64,000 bases of DNA from Flavobacterium quisquiliarum (GCF_019308285.1 NZ_WWEM01000010.1:1-64000), one strand, 5' to 3'. Positions 54,575-63,667 are shown, numbered from the stretch's first letter. Notes: generated from the letters alone by a model not told the origin. Numbers and translations are program-made.

Positions 54575-56086
54575 TTAAACAATAGAATTCGGCTGTAATT
54601 CATTGTCATATTTTTCAGGATCGGATGCGGCATATTCATTTTCAGGCTCTGGAATAACATGAATTTTAGAATCGCTAATCGAAATAACTGCTGAACAAAC
54701 GTAAATACCAACTTTTCCCTCGTTGTATTTAAAATCTAGCAAGGTCAGTTTTACAATTTCATTGATTGAAAGTTCGTAGTAATTTCCATAACGGATGATC
54801 TTAAAAGAAATCTGTTTTTCTTCACTAATTTCAAACTGATTGGTCTGAATATTTTCAAAGATAAAATTATTCTTCACATCCTTTTCATTAAATCCCCAAG
54901 CTCTGAATTGAACAAAACCATTCATAAAATCGATCGAAATATAATAACCTGTTCCTTCTTTATCACATTCAATAACAAAACCTGTTTTTCCCATTCCTTC
55001 AACAGAAAAAGTGCCTTCCCAGACAAAATCGTTGGAAGGTTTTTCGAAGCCGTAAATTTCATAACCGCTTCGGCATCCAAATCGCCATTTGTTTTCATTC
55101 TCCTGAACAAATTCAGCAGAAGGGTTTCCAAGAATTGGCATGGGCTGTGGTAAATCTTTTTGAAGAATAGTTTTCTTATAGAGTTTTTCCCAGTAATAAT
55201 AAGTCTTTAGCAAAAGACGGCCGCTTTTATCTATATCCAATTCTTTTGGAGGCGGAATAACGCGGTGTGTATTGACATTTCCATCGGCAAAATAAAAGTT
55301 ATAGACCAAATAATGTTTTCCGTCTTTTACAACTCTCGCCGCATAATTTCCCTGTGGCATTAGCACATTATTATGAAAGGCAGAATATTCTCCTCTAAAT
55401 TCTGCAGAAGACCAGTAACGAACTTTTATATCTTCGCGAATGGAACCCAGTAAATAGTGATTTCCTTTAATTTCAAAAACACAAGGACATTCCACATCAT
55501 CATATACATACGGAATATGAAGCGGTTTTTGCAAAACATAACCTTCCTGTTCTCTTTTTGCAATTCCGATACAGCCGCGTCTATAAGTTGGTCCCGAAGC
55601 ACTTCTGGCGCAGATTAATAAATAATCTTCTCCTTTGTATTGGTATTTAAAAGGATCTCGAAAACTGATCCATTCCCTCGGATTATTATTTTTGCTTTCA
55701 TAATGCGGTGCTTCGCTTTTAAAAGGAAGTCCGTACAAATTCTCTTTTTTCCAGGTTAATAAATCGGCAGAAATGGCTCTTCCCACTTTTTGTTCAATTC
55801 CCTTATCCTGACGTTTTAAACCAGTATAATACATTTCATAACCGTCTCCTTCCGATCTTTTACTGATGTGCATTGTCCAGAGCATATCGTCGTCCCATTC
55901 TCCTGGATCGCCAACAAACAAAGCGTTTTTTACTCGTTTCCACGAAAGACCATCTTTTGATATCGCATGAGCAATATAATCGTGGTTTGGAATAATTAAG
56001 TGAAACAAATGATGAATTCCTTTTTCATCTATAAATACATCAACATCTCCGATTTCCCAGTTGCTAAATCCTGAACCTGAATACAT
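54575..56086 (-). CDS. GH32-like glycoside hydrolase of the sucrose module
   Basis: Probable cytoplasmic beta-fructosidase or sucrose hydrolase; no signal peptide, 503 residues. The propeller (about 1-310) has clear GH32 motifs at the second and third positions: FRDP (142-145) and DVECP with Glu199-Cys200. A WDDD segment (64-67) precedes MLWTMHIS. The first motif is odd: instead of WMNDPNG it reads EIGDVDVFIDEKGIHHLFHL with Asp14 in the nucleophile place. A C-terminal beta-sandwich (about 345-490) completes the GH32 layout. It lies 303 bases downstream of the SPS gene on the same strand. Divergent activity (another fructoside, or phosphorolysis) is possible. Confidence 0.8.
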   Translation of the reverse strand: MYSGSGFSNWEIGDVDVFIDEKGIHHLFHLIIPNHDYIAHAISKDGLSWKRVKNALFVGDPGEWDDDMLWTMHISKRSEGDGYEMYYTGLKRQDKGIEQKVGRAISADLLTWKKENLYGLPFKSEAPHYESKNNNPREWISFRDPFKYQYKGEDYLLICARSASGPTYRRGCIGIAKREQEGYVLQKPLHIPYVYDDVECPCVFEIKGNHYLLGSIREDIKVRYWSSAEFRGEYSAFHNNVLMPQGNYAARVVKDGKHYLVYNFYFADGNVNTHRVIPPPKELDIDKSGRLLLKTYYYWEKLYKKTILQKDLPQPMPILGNPSAEFVQENENKWRFGCRSGYEIYGFEKPSNDFVWEGTFSVEGMGKTGFVIECDKEGTGYYISIDFMNGFVQFRAWGFNEKDVKNNFIFENIQTNQFEISEEKQISFKIIRYGNYYELSINEIVKLTLLDFKYNEGKVGIYVCSAVISISDSKIHVIPEPENEYAASDPEKYDNELQPNSIV

Positions 56087-56128
56087 TTTATTATTTTTTT
56101 AATCTGTTACTATTTTTCTTTAATTTTT

Positions 56129-56333
56129 TTTAAACACATAGAAACATAGTTATGCTTTGTTTTGAAAGGCATTTCATTTCTAATAAAAAACATAGCTTTC
56201 ACTATCTTACTCTCAAACTTGTCATCCTTCCTTCGTCAGGATGACAAACTGTGTGGGCTATGTGTTAGAAACTAGTTTCTTTTTGTATTCTTTTTTTAAT
56301 TCAGAATAAAAATCTATGTTTCTATGTGTTTAA
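56129..56333. repeat. Intergenic inverted-repeat element, copy G
   Basis: 205 bp with perfect TTAAACACATAGAAACATAG ends. The interior is inverted relative to E and F (TGAAAGGCATTTCATTTC at the left; TGTGTTAGAAACTAGTTTCT toward the right). It encloses a different hairpin, TTGTCATCCT/AGGATGACAA (56219-56247). It fills the gap between the GH32-like and SPS genes. Confidence 0.9.
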
Positions 56334-56340
56334 TTTTTTT

Positions 56341-56380
56341 GCCACTAATTACACGAATTAAAAATTTGTGTAATTCGTGA
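56341..56380. repeat. Short palindrome downstream of the SPS gene
   Basis: CACGAATTA (56352-56360) pairs with TAATTCGTG (56371-56379). The GCCACTAATT start resembles the units at 11591 and 51902. It lies just after the SPS stop on the minus strand and could end that transcript. Confidence 0.6.
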
Positions 56381-56389
56381 CTTTAATTT

Positions 56390-58570
56390 TTACTTTATTA
56401 TTTTATAATGCTTTAAACCTTCCAAAATTCCTTCTGAAGCAAATGTTTTTGCCACATAAATACTTTTGGTCGTTTCATAATCTGCCAGTTCTGCGCTTCG
56501 GTTTCCTACTATAATTCCTTTCACTGGCCCTCTAAACATATCCACATCGTTTCCTGAATCTCCCGCTGCAATTACATTCGAAAGCGGTATCGACCATTTT
56601 CGGCATAAAAATTTGATGGCATTTCCTTTAGAAGCCCTTTTCGGAATGAAATCCAGAAACTGTCCGTGGCTCGGAATAATATTTACTTTGTACCAGCCTG
56701 TTCCCAAAGCCTCAATCAATTCATCATGATTGTAATGTTCCTTTTCATAATAGTAAGAGATTTTATAAGGATTTTGCGCTTCGTCTTCCTGAAGTTTTAT
56801 CCATTTAACAGCTTTTAATCGGTTTAAAATATCGTCTCTTTTCCATCTTCCAGCTAAGAATTTTGCCCAGCCTTTATCAAGAATGTAATCTTTACCGTTG
56901 GTATAATAAATCTCAGTTCCAACAGAACAGATAATGAAATCGGGTAGGGGAAATTCTTCTTCGTCGATTACTTTTTTAACCAACTCTAAATTCCTGCCTG
57001 AAGCCATTGCAAAAGCCATTTTTTCCGTTCGATTGGTAAGATGTGTTTTCAATTCTTTTAATCCAGGATTTGCCAGTTTAGGTTCGATCAAAGTCCCGTC
57101 AATATCAGAAACCAATAAATGATCGATATTTCTTTTTAGTCTGCCAATATTAATATTTGGATAATGCTGTTTTTTGATTCCAGCACCTGAAGAAAGCGAA
57201 AGATTTTCATTGACCAATTCTACATATTGATTCACATGACTAACCCAGCTGTAATGTTTTTGAATGTTAATGGCTCCATTATTCGAATAATATTTCCATT
57301 GATTTTCATCGGTTAAAATATTCCTTAGCGCTTTTTTAATCTGGCTTTCTTCCTGTGGATTTACCAATTCTCCGTTCTGACAAACTGGAATAATTTCTGA
57401 AGGTCCACCATTTTTAGTAACCACAACTGGAAGTCCCGAACTTGCCGATTCTATTACGGTCAAGCCGAAGTTTTCATGCAAAGCTAAATTCACAAAAACA
57501 CCTCGTTTTTCGGCTGCATAACGGTAAATGATAGAAACTTCATTTTCGACATCATGTTTTTTAGGAATTGCCATTTTTCCGTATAAATCATATTTATCCA
57601 TTAGGAGAAGCAAATCGGTTAAAACGTTTTTTTCTGACTCAGGCATTTTGGCAATATCTTTTCGAATTCCAGCAAAAATGACCAGATTGGCAATACTTTG
57701 CAGTTCTTTGTCTTTACCATAAACTTCAATAAGAGTATTTAGGTTTTTATGGCGATCTGGTCTTGAAAGTGCCAGAATAATAGGTTTGTGCGGATTGGTA
57801 AGGAATTTTGAAATGCTTTCGGCAACCCAGTATTTGCGTTGCGCTTCTTCCAAGTTTTTTTCTGTATCGTTTTCCTGAAAGTAATAAGGAACAAATTTTC
57901 TAGTGTCGATTCCCGGCGAAATAGCGTGGTATTTGGCTAATTCGAAATTCTTATAAGCTTTATAAGTTTCAATTTCTTGTTCTGTAGAAGTAACAATAAA
58001 TTCGGAGAGTTCTAAAGTTCGTTCTTCGGCGGCAATTCGAGCAGAAAATTTGAATTTTTTTTCAAGTTCTTCTTCTGTTTGCCCACTTTCAAGTAGTTTT
58101 TTCTTTTTATAAAATCCTAAAGAATGTCCAGTATGTGCAAAAGGAACATTTAATATGGCCGATAATTCGGCTGCGGCGTAACCAGCGTCTCCATAATGGG
58201 AATGAATCCAGTCGGGAAAGATGTTGTGTTGTTTTATATGCTGTACAACGCCATTCACAAAAGTATCCAGACCTTCCCAAAGCTGTTCTTTGGCTTTATA
58301 TTTTTTGCCTAGAAATGGAATTCGCCTAATATCCAATTTATCATTTATAATTTCAACCGGGACAGCATATTCAGGAGAAAGATGAGGATCGTCAATTAAT
58401 CTTGTGAAAAGATGTACATGTTCGACATCTTCGTGTTGTGATAAAAATTCGGCTAATTCGTAGATATATTTAGTCTGTCCGCCGTTATCGGCATCACGAC
58501 CGATTTCGAGTCCAGAACCTTTTAAGAGTCCGTGTATATTGATAAGAGAAATTCGTAATTTTTTCATCAT
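56390..58570 (-). CDS. Bidomain sucrose-phosphate synthase with sucrose-phosphatase domain
   Basis: Makes sucrose-6-phosphate from UDP-glucose (or ADP-glucose) and fructose-6-phosphate, then removes the phosphate. Residues 1-460 are a GT4 glycosyltransferase of the SPS type: GLEIGRDADNGGQTKYI (21-37), HSHYGDAGYAAAEL, HTGHSLG, ALSRPDRHKN (267-276) and HENFGLTVIE with Glu366 and Glu374. Residues 483-726 are a HAD-IIB phosphatase with SDIDGT (Asp489, Asp491) and GDSGNDVDMF. Fused SPS-SPP proteins are known from cyanobacteria and plants. Here it sits beside a fructokinase and a GH32-like enzyme, giving a set for sucrose synthesis and breakdown. Cytoplasmic. Confidence 0.9.
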   Translation of the reverse strand: MMKKLRISLINIHGLLKGSGLEIGRDADNGGQTKYIYELAEFLSQHEDVEHVHLFTRLIDDPHLSPEYAVPVEIINDKLDIRRIPFLGKKYKAKEQLWEGLDTFVNGVVQHIKQHNIFPDWIHSHYGDAGYAAAELSAILNVPFAHTGHSLGFYKKKKLLESGQTEEELEKKFKFSARIAAEERTLELSEFIVTSTEQEIETYKAYKNFELAKYHAISPGIDTRKFVPYYFQENDTEKNLEEAQRKYWVAESISKFLTNPHKPIILALSRPDRHKNLNTLIEVYGKDKELQSIANLVIFAGIRKDIAKMPESEKNVLTDLLLLMDKYDLYGKMAIPKKHDVENEVSIIYRYAAEKRGVFVNLALHENFGLTVIESASSGLPVVVTKNGGPSEIIPVCQNGELVNPQEESQIKKALRNILTDENQWKYYSNNGAINIQKHYSWVSHVNQYVELVNENLSLSSGAGIKKQHYPNINIGRLKRNIDHLLVSDIDGTLIEPKLANPGLKELKTHLTNRTEKMAFAMASGRNLELVKKVIDEEEFPLPDFIICSVGTEIYYTNGKDYILDKGWAKFLAGRWKRDDILNRLKAVKWIKLQEDEAQNPYKISYYYEKEHYNHDELIEALGTGWYKVNIIPSHGQFLDFIPKRASKGNAIKFLCRKWSIPLSNVIAAGDSGNDVDMFRGPVKGIIVGNRSAELADYETTKSIYVAKTFASEGILEGLKHYKIIK

Positions 58571-58750
58571 TCTTCCTTAAATTATTTAGAATTCGCAAGT
58601 TACTGCACCCATAAAGATTAGGAAGAAATAATTCCATTTAAAATTTACATATTTCCCATGTTTGAAGTGTGTTTTGGATGTTTAAATTATAAAAATACAG
58701 TCACGGAAAAGATTTATTGATTTTAATTAAAAGATTTGAGGGGGTGAATT

Positions 58751-58960
58751 TCTCTCGCAGATTGAGCAGATTTTGCTGATTTTTTTAATTTGAAAGAATA
58801 TGAAGAAAGGATTGGATATGTGGAGAAATAAAATGTCGCTCCGCTGGAGCTTTTTATCGTCTCGCAATTTGTATGTTATAAATATTCTGCTCCGCTGGAG
58901 CATTTTTATTCTCTCGCAGATTTAGTAAAAGAACAAAAAATCTGGTCAATCTGCGAGAGA
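58751..58960. repeat. Cluster of short repeats between the fructokinase and SPS genes
   Basis: TCTCTCGCAGATT occurs at 58751-58763 and 58910-58922, and its complement AATCTGCGAGAGA at 58948-58960. Two copies of the palindrome GCTCCGCTGGAGC lie at 58838-58850 and 58889-58901, 51 bases apart, each followed by a T-rich run. A variant of the second unit is at 11746. This occupies most of the 58571-58969 gap. Confidence 0.8.
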
Positions 58961-58969
58961 ATAGAAAAC

Positions 58970-59869
58970 TTAATTCTGATTAATCAAATCATCAATTCTC
59001 GATAAAAGAATTTCAGGATTTGCTCCGGAAGATCCTGCAACCAAAGCTCCGGTTGCACAAGCAAAATTTAAAGCTTGCTGTGGTTCTTTTCCCGTTAAAA
59101 GCGAAGTTACCAAAGCACCTAAAAAAGAATCTCCCGCACCTACGGTATCTTCTACTTTTACCACATAACCCGTATTTTCATAAAGATGTTTATCCCATAA
59201 TAATAAAGCGCCATCTTTTCCTCTTGTCACACAAATTGCCGTGGCATTGGTAAAAGAGCAGATAAAATTCATGTTTTCTTCTAAAGTGGTGTAAGGAGAA
59301 TCGAAAGCAGCACTGATTTCCATTAATTCTTCATCATTGAACTTGATGAAATTAGCAGCGTCCATTAACTGTTTAAGAATTTCATAAGTATAATGTGGTT
59401 TTCTTAAGTTAACATCAAAAACTTTGTAAGCGTCTGTATGAAGAAGTTCTTCCAATGCTTGTCTGGAAACTTCGTCTCTGCAGACCAAACTTCCATAGAT
59501 TAATACATCGGCATTTTGAACGGATTCTATAGCTGTATCATTTAAAATAATTTTGTCCCAAGCTGAAGGATAAAGAATTTCATAAGTAGCCGATTTGCTT
59601 TCGTCTAAAATCACATTGACCAATCCAGTTGGGAAATTATCTGATTTCAGGATTGTTTCTGTATTCAAACCTAATTTCTTGACTTCGTTGATAATCGCTT
59701 CGCCGTCTGAGTCATTACCAACACAGCTAATCATGTTGACATCGGCCCCTAAAGCTTTCATACGAAGCGCCACATTTAATGGGGCTCCGCCAATTTTTTT
59801 TATGTTGTCAAAAATATCCCAAAGTACTTCTCCGAAAGCGACTGCTTTAAGTTTTTTGTCGTTGTTCAT
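58970..59869 (-). CDS. Fructokinase-like PfkB sugar kinase
   Basis: Phosphorylates fructose, which a GH32 enzyme would release or SPS would need. 299 residues with a PfkB fold: MNNDKKLKAVAFGEVLWDIF, the first signature GGAPLNVALRMKALGADV (27-44) and the second signature DTVGAGDSFLGAL (241-253) with catalytic Asp247. It resembles fructokinases more than ribokinases (GEVLWDIF and SLVCRDE). Upstream of SPS on the same strand, separated by the repeat cluster at 58751. It is distinct from the KdgK at the window start. Confidence 0.87.
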   Translation of the reverse strand: MNNDKKLKAVAFGEVLWDIFDNIKKIGGAPLNVALRMKALGADVNMISCVGNDSDGEAIINEVKKLGLNTETILKSDNFPTGLVNVILDESKSATYEILYPSAWDKIILNDTAIESVQNADVLIYGSLVCRDEVSRQALEELLHTDAYKVFDVNLRKPHYTYEILKQLMDAANFIKFNDEELMEISAAFDSPYTTLEENMNFICSFTNATAICVTRGKDGALLLWDKHLYENTGYVVKVEDTVGAGDSFLGALVTSLLTGKEPQQALNFACATGALVAGSSGANPEILLSRIDDLINQN

Positions 59870-60041
59870 TCTAAATTTGTCTTTTATAAAATTTTAATTA
59901 ATAAGGCCTAAAAACCTCATGATTTTATAAAAATAGTAAAGATTGTCGGCATTGACAAAGGATTAGCAAATGAAATAACGATAAATTATTAATTAGATCA
60001 TTCCGTTAAGTGTAATTTTTTTAATTATAAGTTTATTTAAA

Positions 60042-60076
60042 CTCAAAAAGCTGAATGTCGTATTCAGCTTTTTGAG
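60042..60076 (-). terminator. Terminator after the GH97 gene
   Basis: CTCAAAAAGCTGAAT (60042-60056) is the exact complement of ATTCAGCTTTTTGAG (60062-60076), loop GTCGT. It lies about 30 bases after the GH97 stop on the minus strand. The rest of the 59870-60107 gap shows nothing. Confidence 0.8.
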
Positions 60077-60107
60077 AGAGATTTAAATAGTATATTTTGC
60101 TGTGATT

Positions 60108-62051
60108 TTATGGCATAAATAATACGGTTCCTCCATTTGGAGAAAGATCGAAATCAAAAGTTGTATTTTGTAATTTTTGAGTGTTAAATTTAGATTCCTG
60201 ATCATTGCCATCAGCTATAATAGAAATTTCTTTTCCTTTTAACATTGGCAGATTCACCGTAATTTTTTTGCGTACATTTTCTCCATTAATTGCAGCAACA
60301 TACCATTTTGTGTTTTTTCTTCTTGCAATTACACAATACTTTCCAGGATAACCGTCTATATATAAAGTTTCATCCCATACCGTTGGGACATGTTTTAAGT
60401 AATCAAATAGGTAAGATGGTTTTTCTTTTAAGTTTTCGGGAGTTAAACCCCAATGCTGCACTGGGGAAAAGAATACTACAGCAGTTGCCATTTCAAAAGC
60501 ATCTGTTGTTTTTCTTACAGTTCCTTTGTTCGGATCACGATGCAGACGTTTATTTAAGAAAACAGGCCCAAAATCCATTGCTGCAACTGTATTTCTAGTA
60601 AAAGGATAAATAGTAGCAGTTGAAGGATATCGATCACTGAATCCTTGTTGAAAAACTAAATTCTCAGAAGCTAAAACTGCTTCACTTGTCATGTAGTTGG
60701 GATACATTCTTTCCCATCCTCGAGGAAGTGTGGCACCATGAAAATTAATTCCTAAACCGAATTCAGCTGCATCAGTTAGTATATCATGATATAATTTCAT
60801 GGTAACTTGTTTGTCACCACCAAAAAAGTCAATTTTTAAACCTTTTACTCCAATTTGCTGTAACCACTGCATTTCTTTTCTGCGGGCTTCTGAAGTATTC
60901 ATTTTATCTTTTGGAGTTTGTGGCGCCGTATTCCAGTTTCCATTAGAATTGTACCATAAAATAACGCCGACCTTTTTTGATTTGGCATAATTTACCAGTT
61001 CGGTCATTTTTTCTTTTCCGATGTTTACATCCCAAAGAGCATCAATTAAAATAAACTCACATTTTAGGTTTGCCGCAAGATCGATAAAAGTTTTTTGGTC
61101 ATTATAGTTACAGCTTTCGTCCTGCCATACAATCCAGCTCCAGCTTGCGCGACCTGTATCAAATATTTTTGAAGATTTAATAAGTGGTTTTACAACATCT
61201 GTCGCAACAGTCGATTCTACAATTGGTTTTAACGTTCTTCCCAAGGTAATTGTTTTCCATGATGTTTGCATTGGAAGCGTAGAAGAGGCCGTTACTGCAC
61301 CATTAAAATTGTTTTCACCTTCCTGAGGAAAACGAATAGAATAAATTCCGTTTGAATCAGCATCACTTAATCTAGTTCCAGGATAATTACCACTGATTCC
61401 AGTTTCAGAAATTAATAACCAGCCTTTATTTCCTAAATGAAAAAGAGCTGGAAAAGTATAACCTAATCCATATTGTGATTTTGTTCCAATTTTTTCCTCT
61501 CTTGTATATTCTTCCTCATAAGACGGTTTTGTTTTCTGCCATCCGCTTAGTGGGGGCGCTTGTGGCGTTATAAAAGTGGTTGTTCCTGATGGAAGTTTGA
61601 AACCAGTTATTTCCTTTTCGATAATGCAGTCAGTAGTATTCTTTTTATTTTTTGGAATCCAATAGCTAAATGCAATGTCATTGTTTGAAATCCTGAAGAT
61701 TATACCAATCGTGTCATTCTCTTTATTAACAAAAGTAAATTTACTTTCATTCGCCAGATAGTTTACCTGACTTACTTTTGAGCGGTTTAGTTTATAGGAT
61801 TCTTGAATTTTAGAGGAAGTTTTACCAATTAATTTGAGATCTTTTGTAAAATCTCCTGCTGAACTCAAAAGTCCTAAAGGTGATTGGCTTAGAAACTCTT
61901 CTTTTTGATAGAATAAATTATAGAAGACTTTACCATCTGTAACCGATATTTTTAGTTCTATATTTTTATCTGGACTTAAGGCTGATGTAGTTTGTGCTTT
62001 TAATGCGTTAGAATAGGAGAGAAAAAGCAAGGCGAATAAAATTAATCTCAT
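60108..62051 (-). CDS. GH97 alpha-glycosidase, retaining (alpha-galactosidase-like) type
   Basis: Exported exo-alpha-glycosidase of 647 residues, signal peptide 1-20 (ALKAQ). The N-terminal beta-sandwich (about 25-280), the TIM barrel (about 300-560) and the C-terminal sandwich match the GH97 layout. The active site reads LKIDFFGGDKQ with Asp408 and TSEAVLASE with Glu457 and Glu463. GH97 enzymes with Asp at this barrel position are retaining, like alpha-galactosidase BT1871, whereas SusB-like inverting glucosidases use Glu residues. That makes alpha-galactosidase or a related retaining activity the better guess. It is not accompanied by SusC/SusD. Confidence 0.86.
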   Translation of the reverse strand: MRLILFALLFLSYSNALKAQTTSALSPDKNIELKISVTDGKVFYNLFYQKEEFLSQSPLGLLSSAGDFTKDLKLIGKTSSKIQESYKLNRSKVSQVNYLANESKFTFVNKENDTIGIIFRISNNDIAFSYWIPKNKKNTTDCIIEKEITGFKLPSGTTTFITPQAPPLSGWQKTKPSYEEEYTREEKIGTKSQYGLGYTFPALFHLGNKGWLLISETGISGNYPGTRLSDADSNGIYSIRFPQEGENNFNGAVTASSTLPMQTSWKTITLGRTLKPIVESTVATDVVKPLIKSSKIFDTGRASWSWIVWQDESCNYNDQKTFIDLAANLKCEFILIDALWDVNIGKEKMTELVNYAKSKKVGVILWYNSNGNWNTAPQTPKDKMNTSEARRKEMQWLQQIGVKGLKIDFFGGDKQVTMKLYHDILTDAAEFGLGINFHGATLPRGWERMYPNYMTSEAVLASENLVFQQGFSDRYPSTATIYPFTRNTVAAMDFGPVFLNKRLHRDPNKGTVRKTTDAFEMATAVVFFSPVQHWGLTPENLKEKPSYLFDYLKHVPTVWDETLYIDGYPGKYCVIARRKNTKWYVAAINGENVRKKITVNLPMLKGKEISIIADGNDQESKFNTQKLQNTTFDFDLSPNGGTVLFMP

Positions 62052-62134
62052 AAAGTGGTTTTTGAAGTTAATAAGTTTAAGTGTAAACTTAACACTTTAA
62101 AACGCAAAAAAATATACTTTATATAAATTTTTAA

Positions 62135-62674
62135 TTATTTAATCAACCCCAATATTCCTTTAAAATTTTCATTTCTAGAATCCTTTACCAATTCATAAAG
62201 ACACATTTCGACATTCGTTAAACTAACTCCTTTTTGTTGTATTTTTTGAAAAGCTAAATCAATGCTGTTTTTGGATCGGGAAGAGGTACAATCTGTTACA
62301 ATTTCAACTTCAAAATTTTGGGTTAAAAGTCCCACGGCGGTTTGATAAACACATATATGCGCTTCGATACCACAGACTAACCATTGTTTGCGTTTGGTTT
62401 GTAAAACGGCATTTTTAAACTCATCGTTTTCAAAAGCATTAAAAGTATATTTTTCTATTGCTTTTTGATTTCCGAGTAATTGCTTTAATTCGGGTATAGT
62501 ATTTCCTAATCCGTTTGGATTTTGTTCTAGATAGATTATAGGAAGCGATAAAATTTGACAACCACGGATTAGTTTTTCTAGATTGCTGATCATTTTTTCA
62601 CTTTCGTGTACAATACGTGCGAGTTTGCCTTGCACATCAACGATTATTAAACCTGTGTTTTCTTGTGTCAGCAT
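62135..62674 (-). CDS. Isochorismatase-like cysteine hydrolase
   Basis: 179 residues, cytoplasmic. The catalytic triad is in place: Asp13 (IIVDVQGKLA), Lys75 (IEKYTFNAF) and Cys108 (GIEAHICVYQTAVGL), the latter with the typical G-x-E-x-H-x-C-V pattern of the YcaC/nicotinamidase relatives. The substrate cannot be deduced. It stands alone upstream of the GH97 gene (84-base gap, same strand). Confidence 0.9.
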   Translation of the reverse strand: MLTQENTGLIIVDVQGKLARIVHESEKMISNLEKLIRGCQILSLPIIYLEQNPNGLGNTIPELKQLLGNQKAIEKYTFNAFENDEFKNAVLQTKRKQWLVCGIEAHICVYQTAVGLLTQNFEVEIVTDCTSSRSKNSIDLAFQKIQQKGVSLTNVEMCLYELVKDSRNENFKGILGLIK

Positions 62675-62904
62675 ATATTTTTGTTTAATCAGATTGAGCT
62701 CTCTAATTTACTCAAAAAAGACACGTAAAAAGAACTTCTTCTGGTAGAAAACAATTCGATTTTGAATGTTGAAAATATTGATTTTTTGGTTTCACTACAA
62801 ATTTTCCTCAACTCATTACAAGATGTAATTTTTACGTTGCATTTTATAAAACAAATAAATTCCAGTATGCTAAATTTGGTCAAAATGTAATAAAAAAAGG
62901 AAGT

Positions 62905-63627
62905 ATGCAGATCAATTCAATTTGGGGAAGCAAAAAGAAAATTTCATTCTGGGATCGATTGTTTAAAAGAAATAAAACAATCGATAAAGAACTTAGTACA
63001 CCAGAAATAATTGGTAAAAACTGTCAAGGGTTGTGGTTAGGGAATGAAAATTTAAAATCGTTTCTTTTTTCGACCGATATGGCTTTAATTGAAAATAATG
63101 ATGCCGATGCAATTTTGGCTGTTTATCCTTTTCCGCCTTCTCCAAAAATCATAAAAACCTTAATTGATTTTTCTGGAAAACCTGTTGTTTGCGGAGTTGG
63201 AGGAGGAAAAACCAAAGGAAAAAAATCTCTCGAAATGGCAATTTATGCTGAAGAAATGGGAGCATCAGGTATAATTGTAAATATTCCGTTTGAGAATAAA
63301 GACATTAAAAAAATTAGACAAAAAGTTTCACTACCTATCATAGCAACTGTAGCGACTTCAGATTTTGACTTCCTAAAAAAGAGAATAGATGCAGGAGTAA
63401 ATGTTTTTCATGTATCCGGCGGTATGCACACGAATAAAATTGTACAAGAAATAAAAGCTAAGTTTCCCAACTTTCCTATAATGGCGACTGGAGGGAAAAG
63501 TTTAACAGATATTGAAGAATCTATTAATTCGGGATCTAAAGCCATTGTACTTTCTCCGCCTTCCAACAAAGATTTATTCAAAAGTATTATGGATAAATAC
63601 AGAAGCAGTTTGAATCCTTTTCAGTAA
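62905..63627 (+). CDS. TIM-barrel protein of unknown function
   Basis: 240 residues, soluble. The pattern is that of a phosphate-binding TIM barrel: strand ends GVGGG (about 96-100), GASGIIVNIPFE (123-134), IIATVATSDFD, GVNVFHVSGG and IMATGGKSLTDIEESINSGSKAIVLSPPS. The last segment resembles the phosphate-binding loops of HisA/ThiE-type barrels. I cannot name a reaction. Divergent from the isochorismatase-like gene over 230 bases, in which I see only A/T-rich sequence and no clear site. Confidence 0.75.
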   Translation: MQINSIWGSKKKISFWDRLFKRNKTIDKELSTPEIIGKNCQGLWLGNENLKSFLFSTDMALIENNDADAILAVYPFPPSPKIIKTLIDFSGKPVVCGVGGGKTKGKKSLEMAIYAEEMGASGIIVNIPFENKDIKKIRQKVSLPIIATVATSDFDFLKKRIDAGVNVFHVSGGMHTNKIVQEIKAKFPNFPIMATGGKSLTDIEESINSGSKAIVLSPPSNKDLFKSIMDKYRSSLNPFQ

Positions 63628-63641
63628 TACTTATAAGCAAG

Positions 63642-63667
63642 AAAGGCGGTCTATTTGGACCGCCTTT
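63642..63667. terminator. Terminator between the TIM-barrel gene and the SDR gene
   Basis: AAAGGCGGTC pairs with GACCGCCTTT across TATTTG. It lies 14 bases after the TIM-barrel stop and about 20 bases before the stop of the convergent SDR gene, so it may serve both. Confidence 0.8.

Noticed and set aside
62689..62883. 64-codon minus-strand frame before the TIM-barrel gene
   Set aside because: Low-complexity composition, no start context and a promoter-type location.
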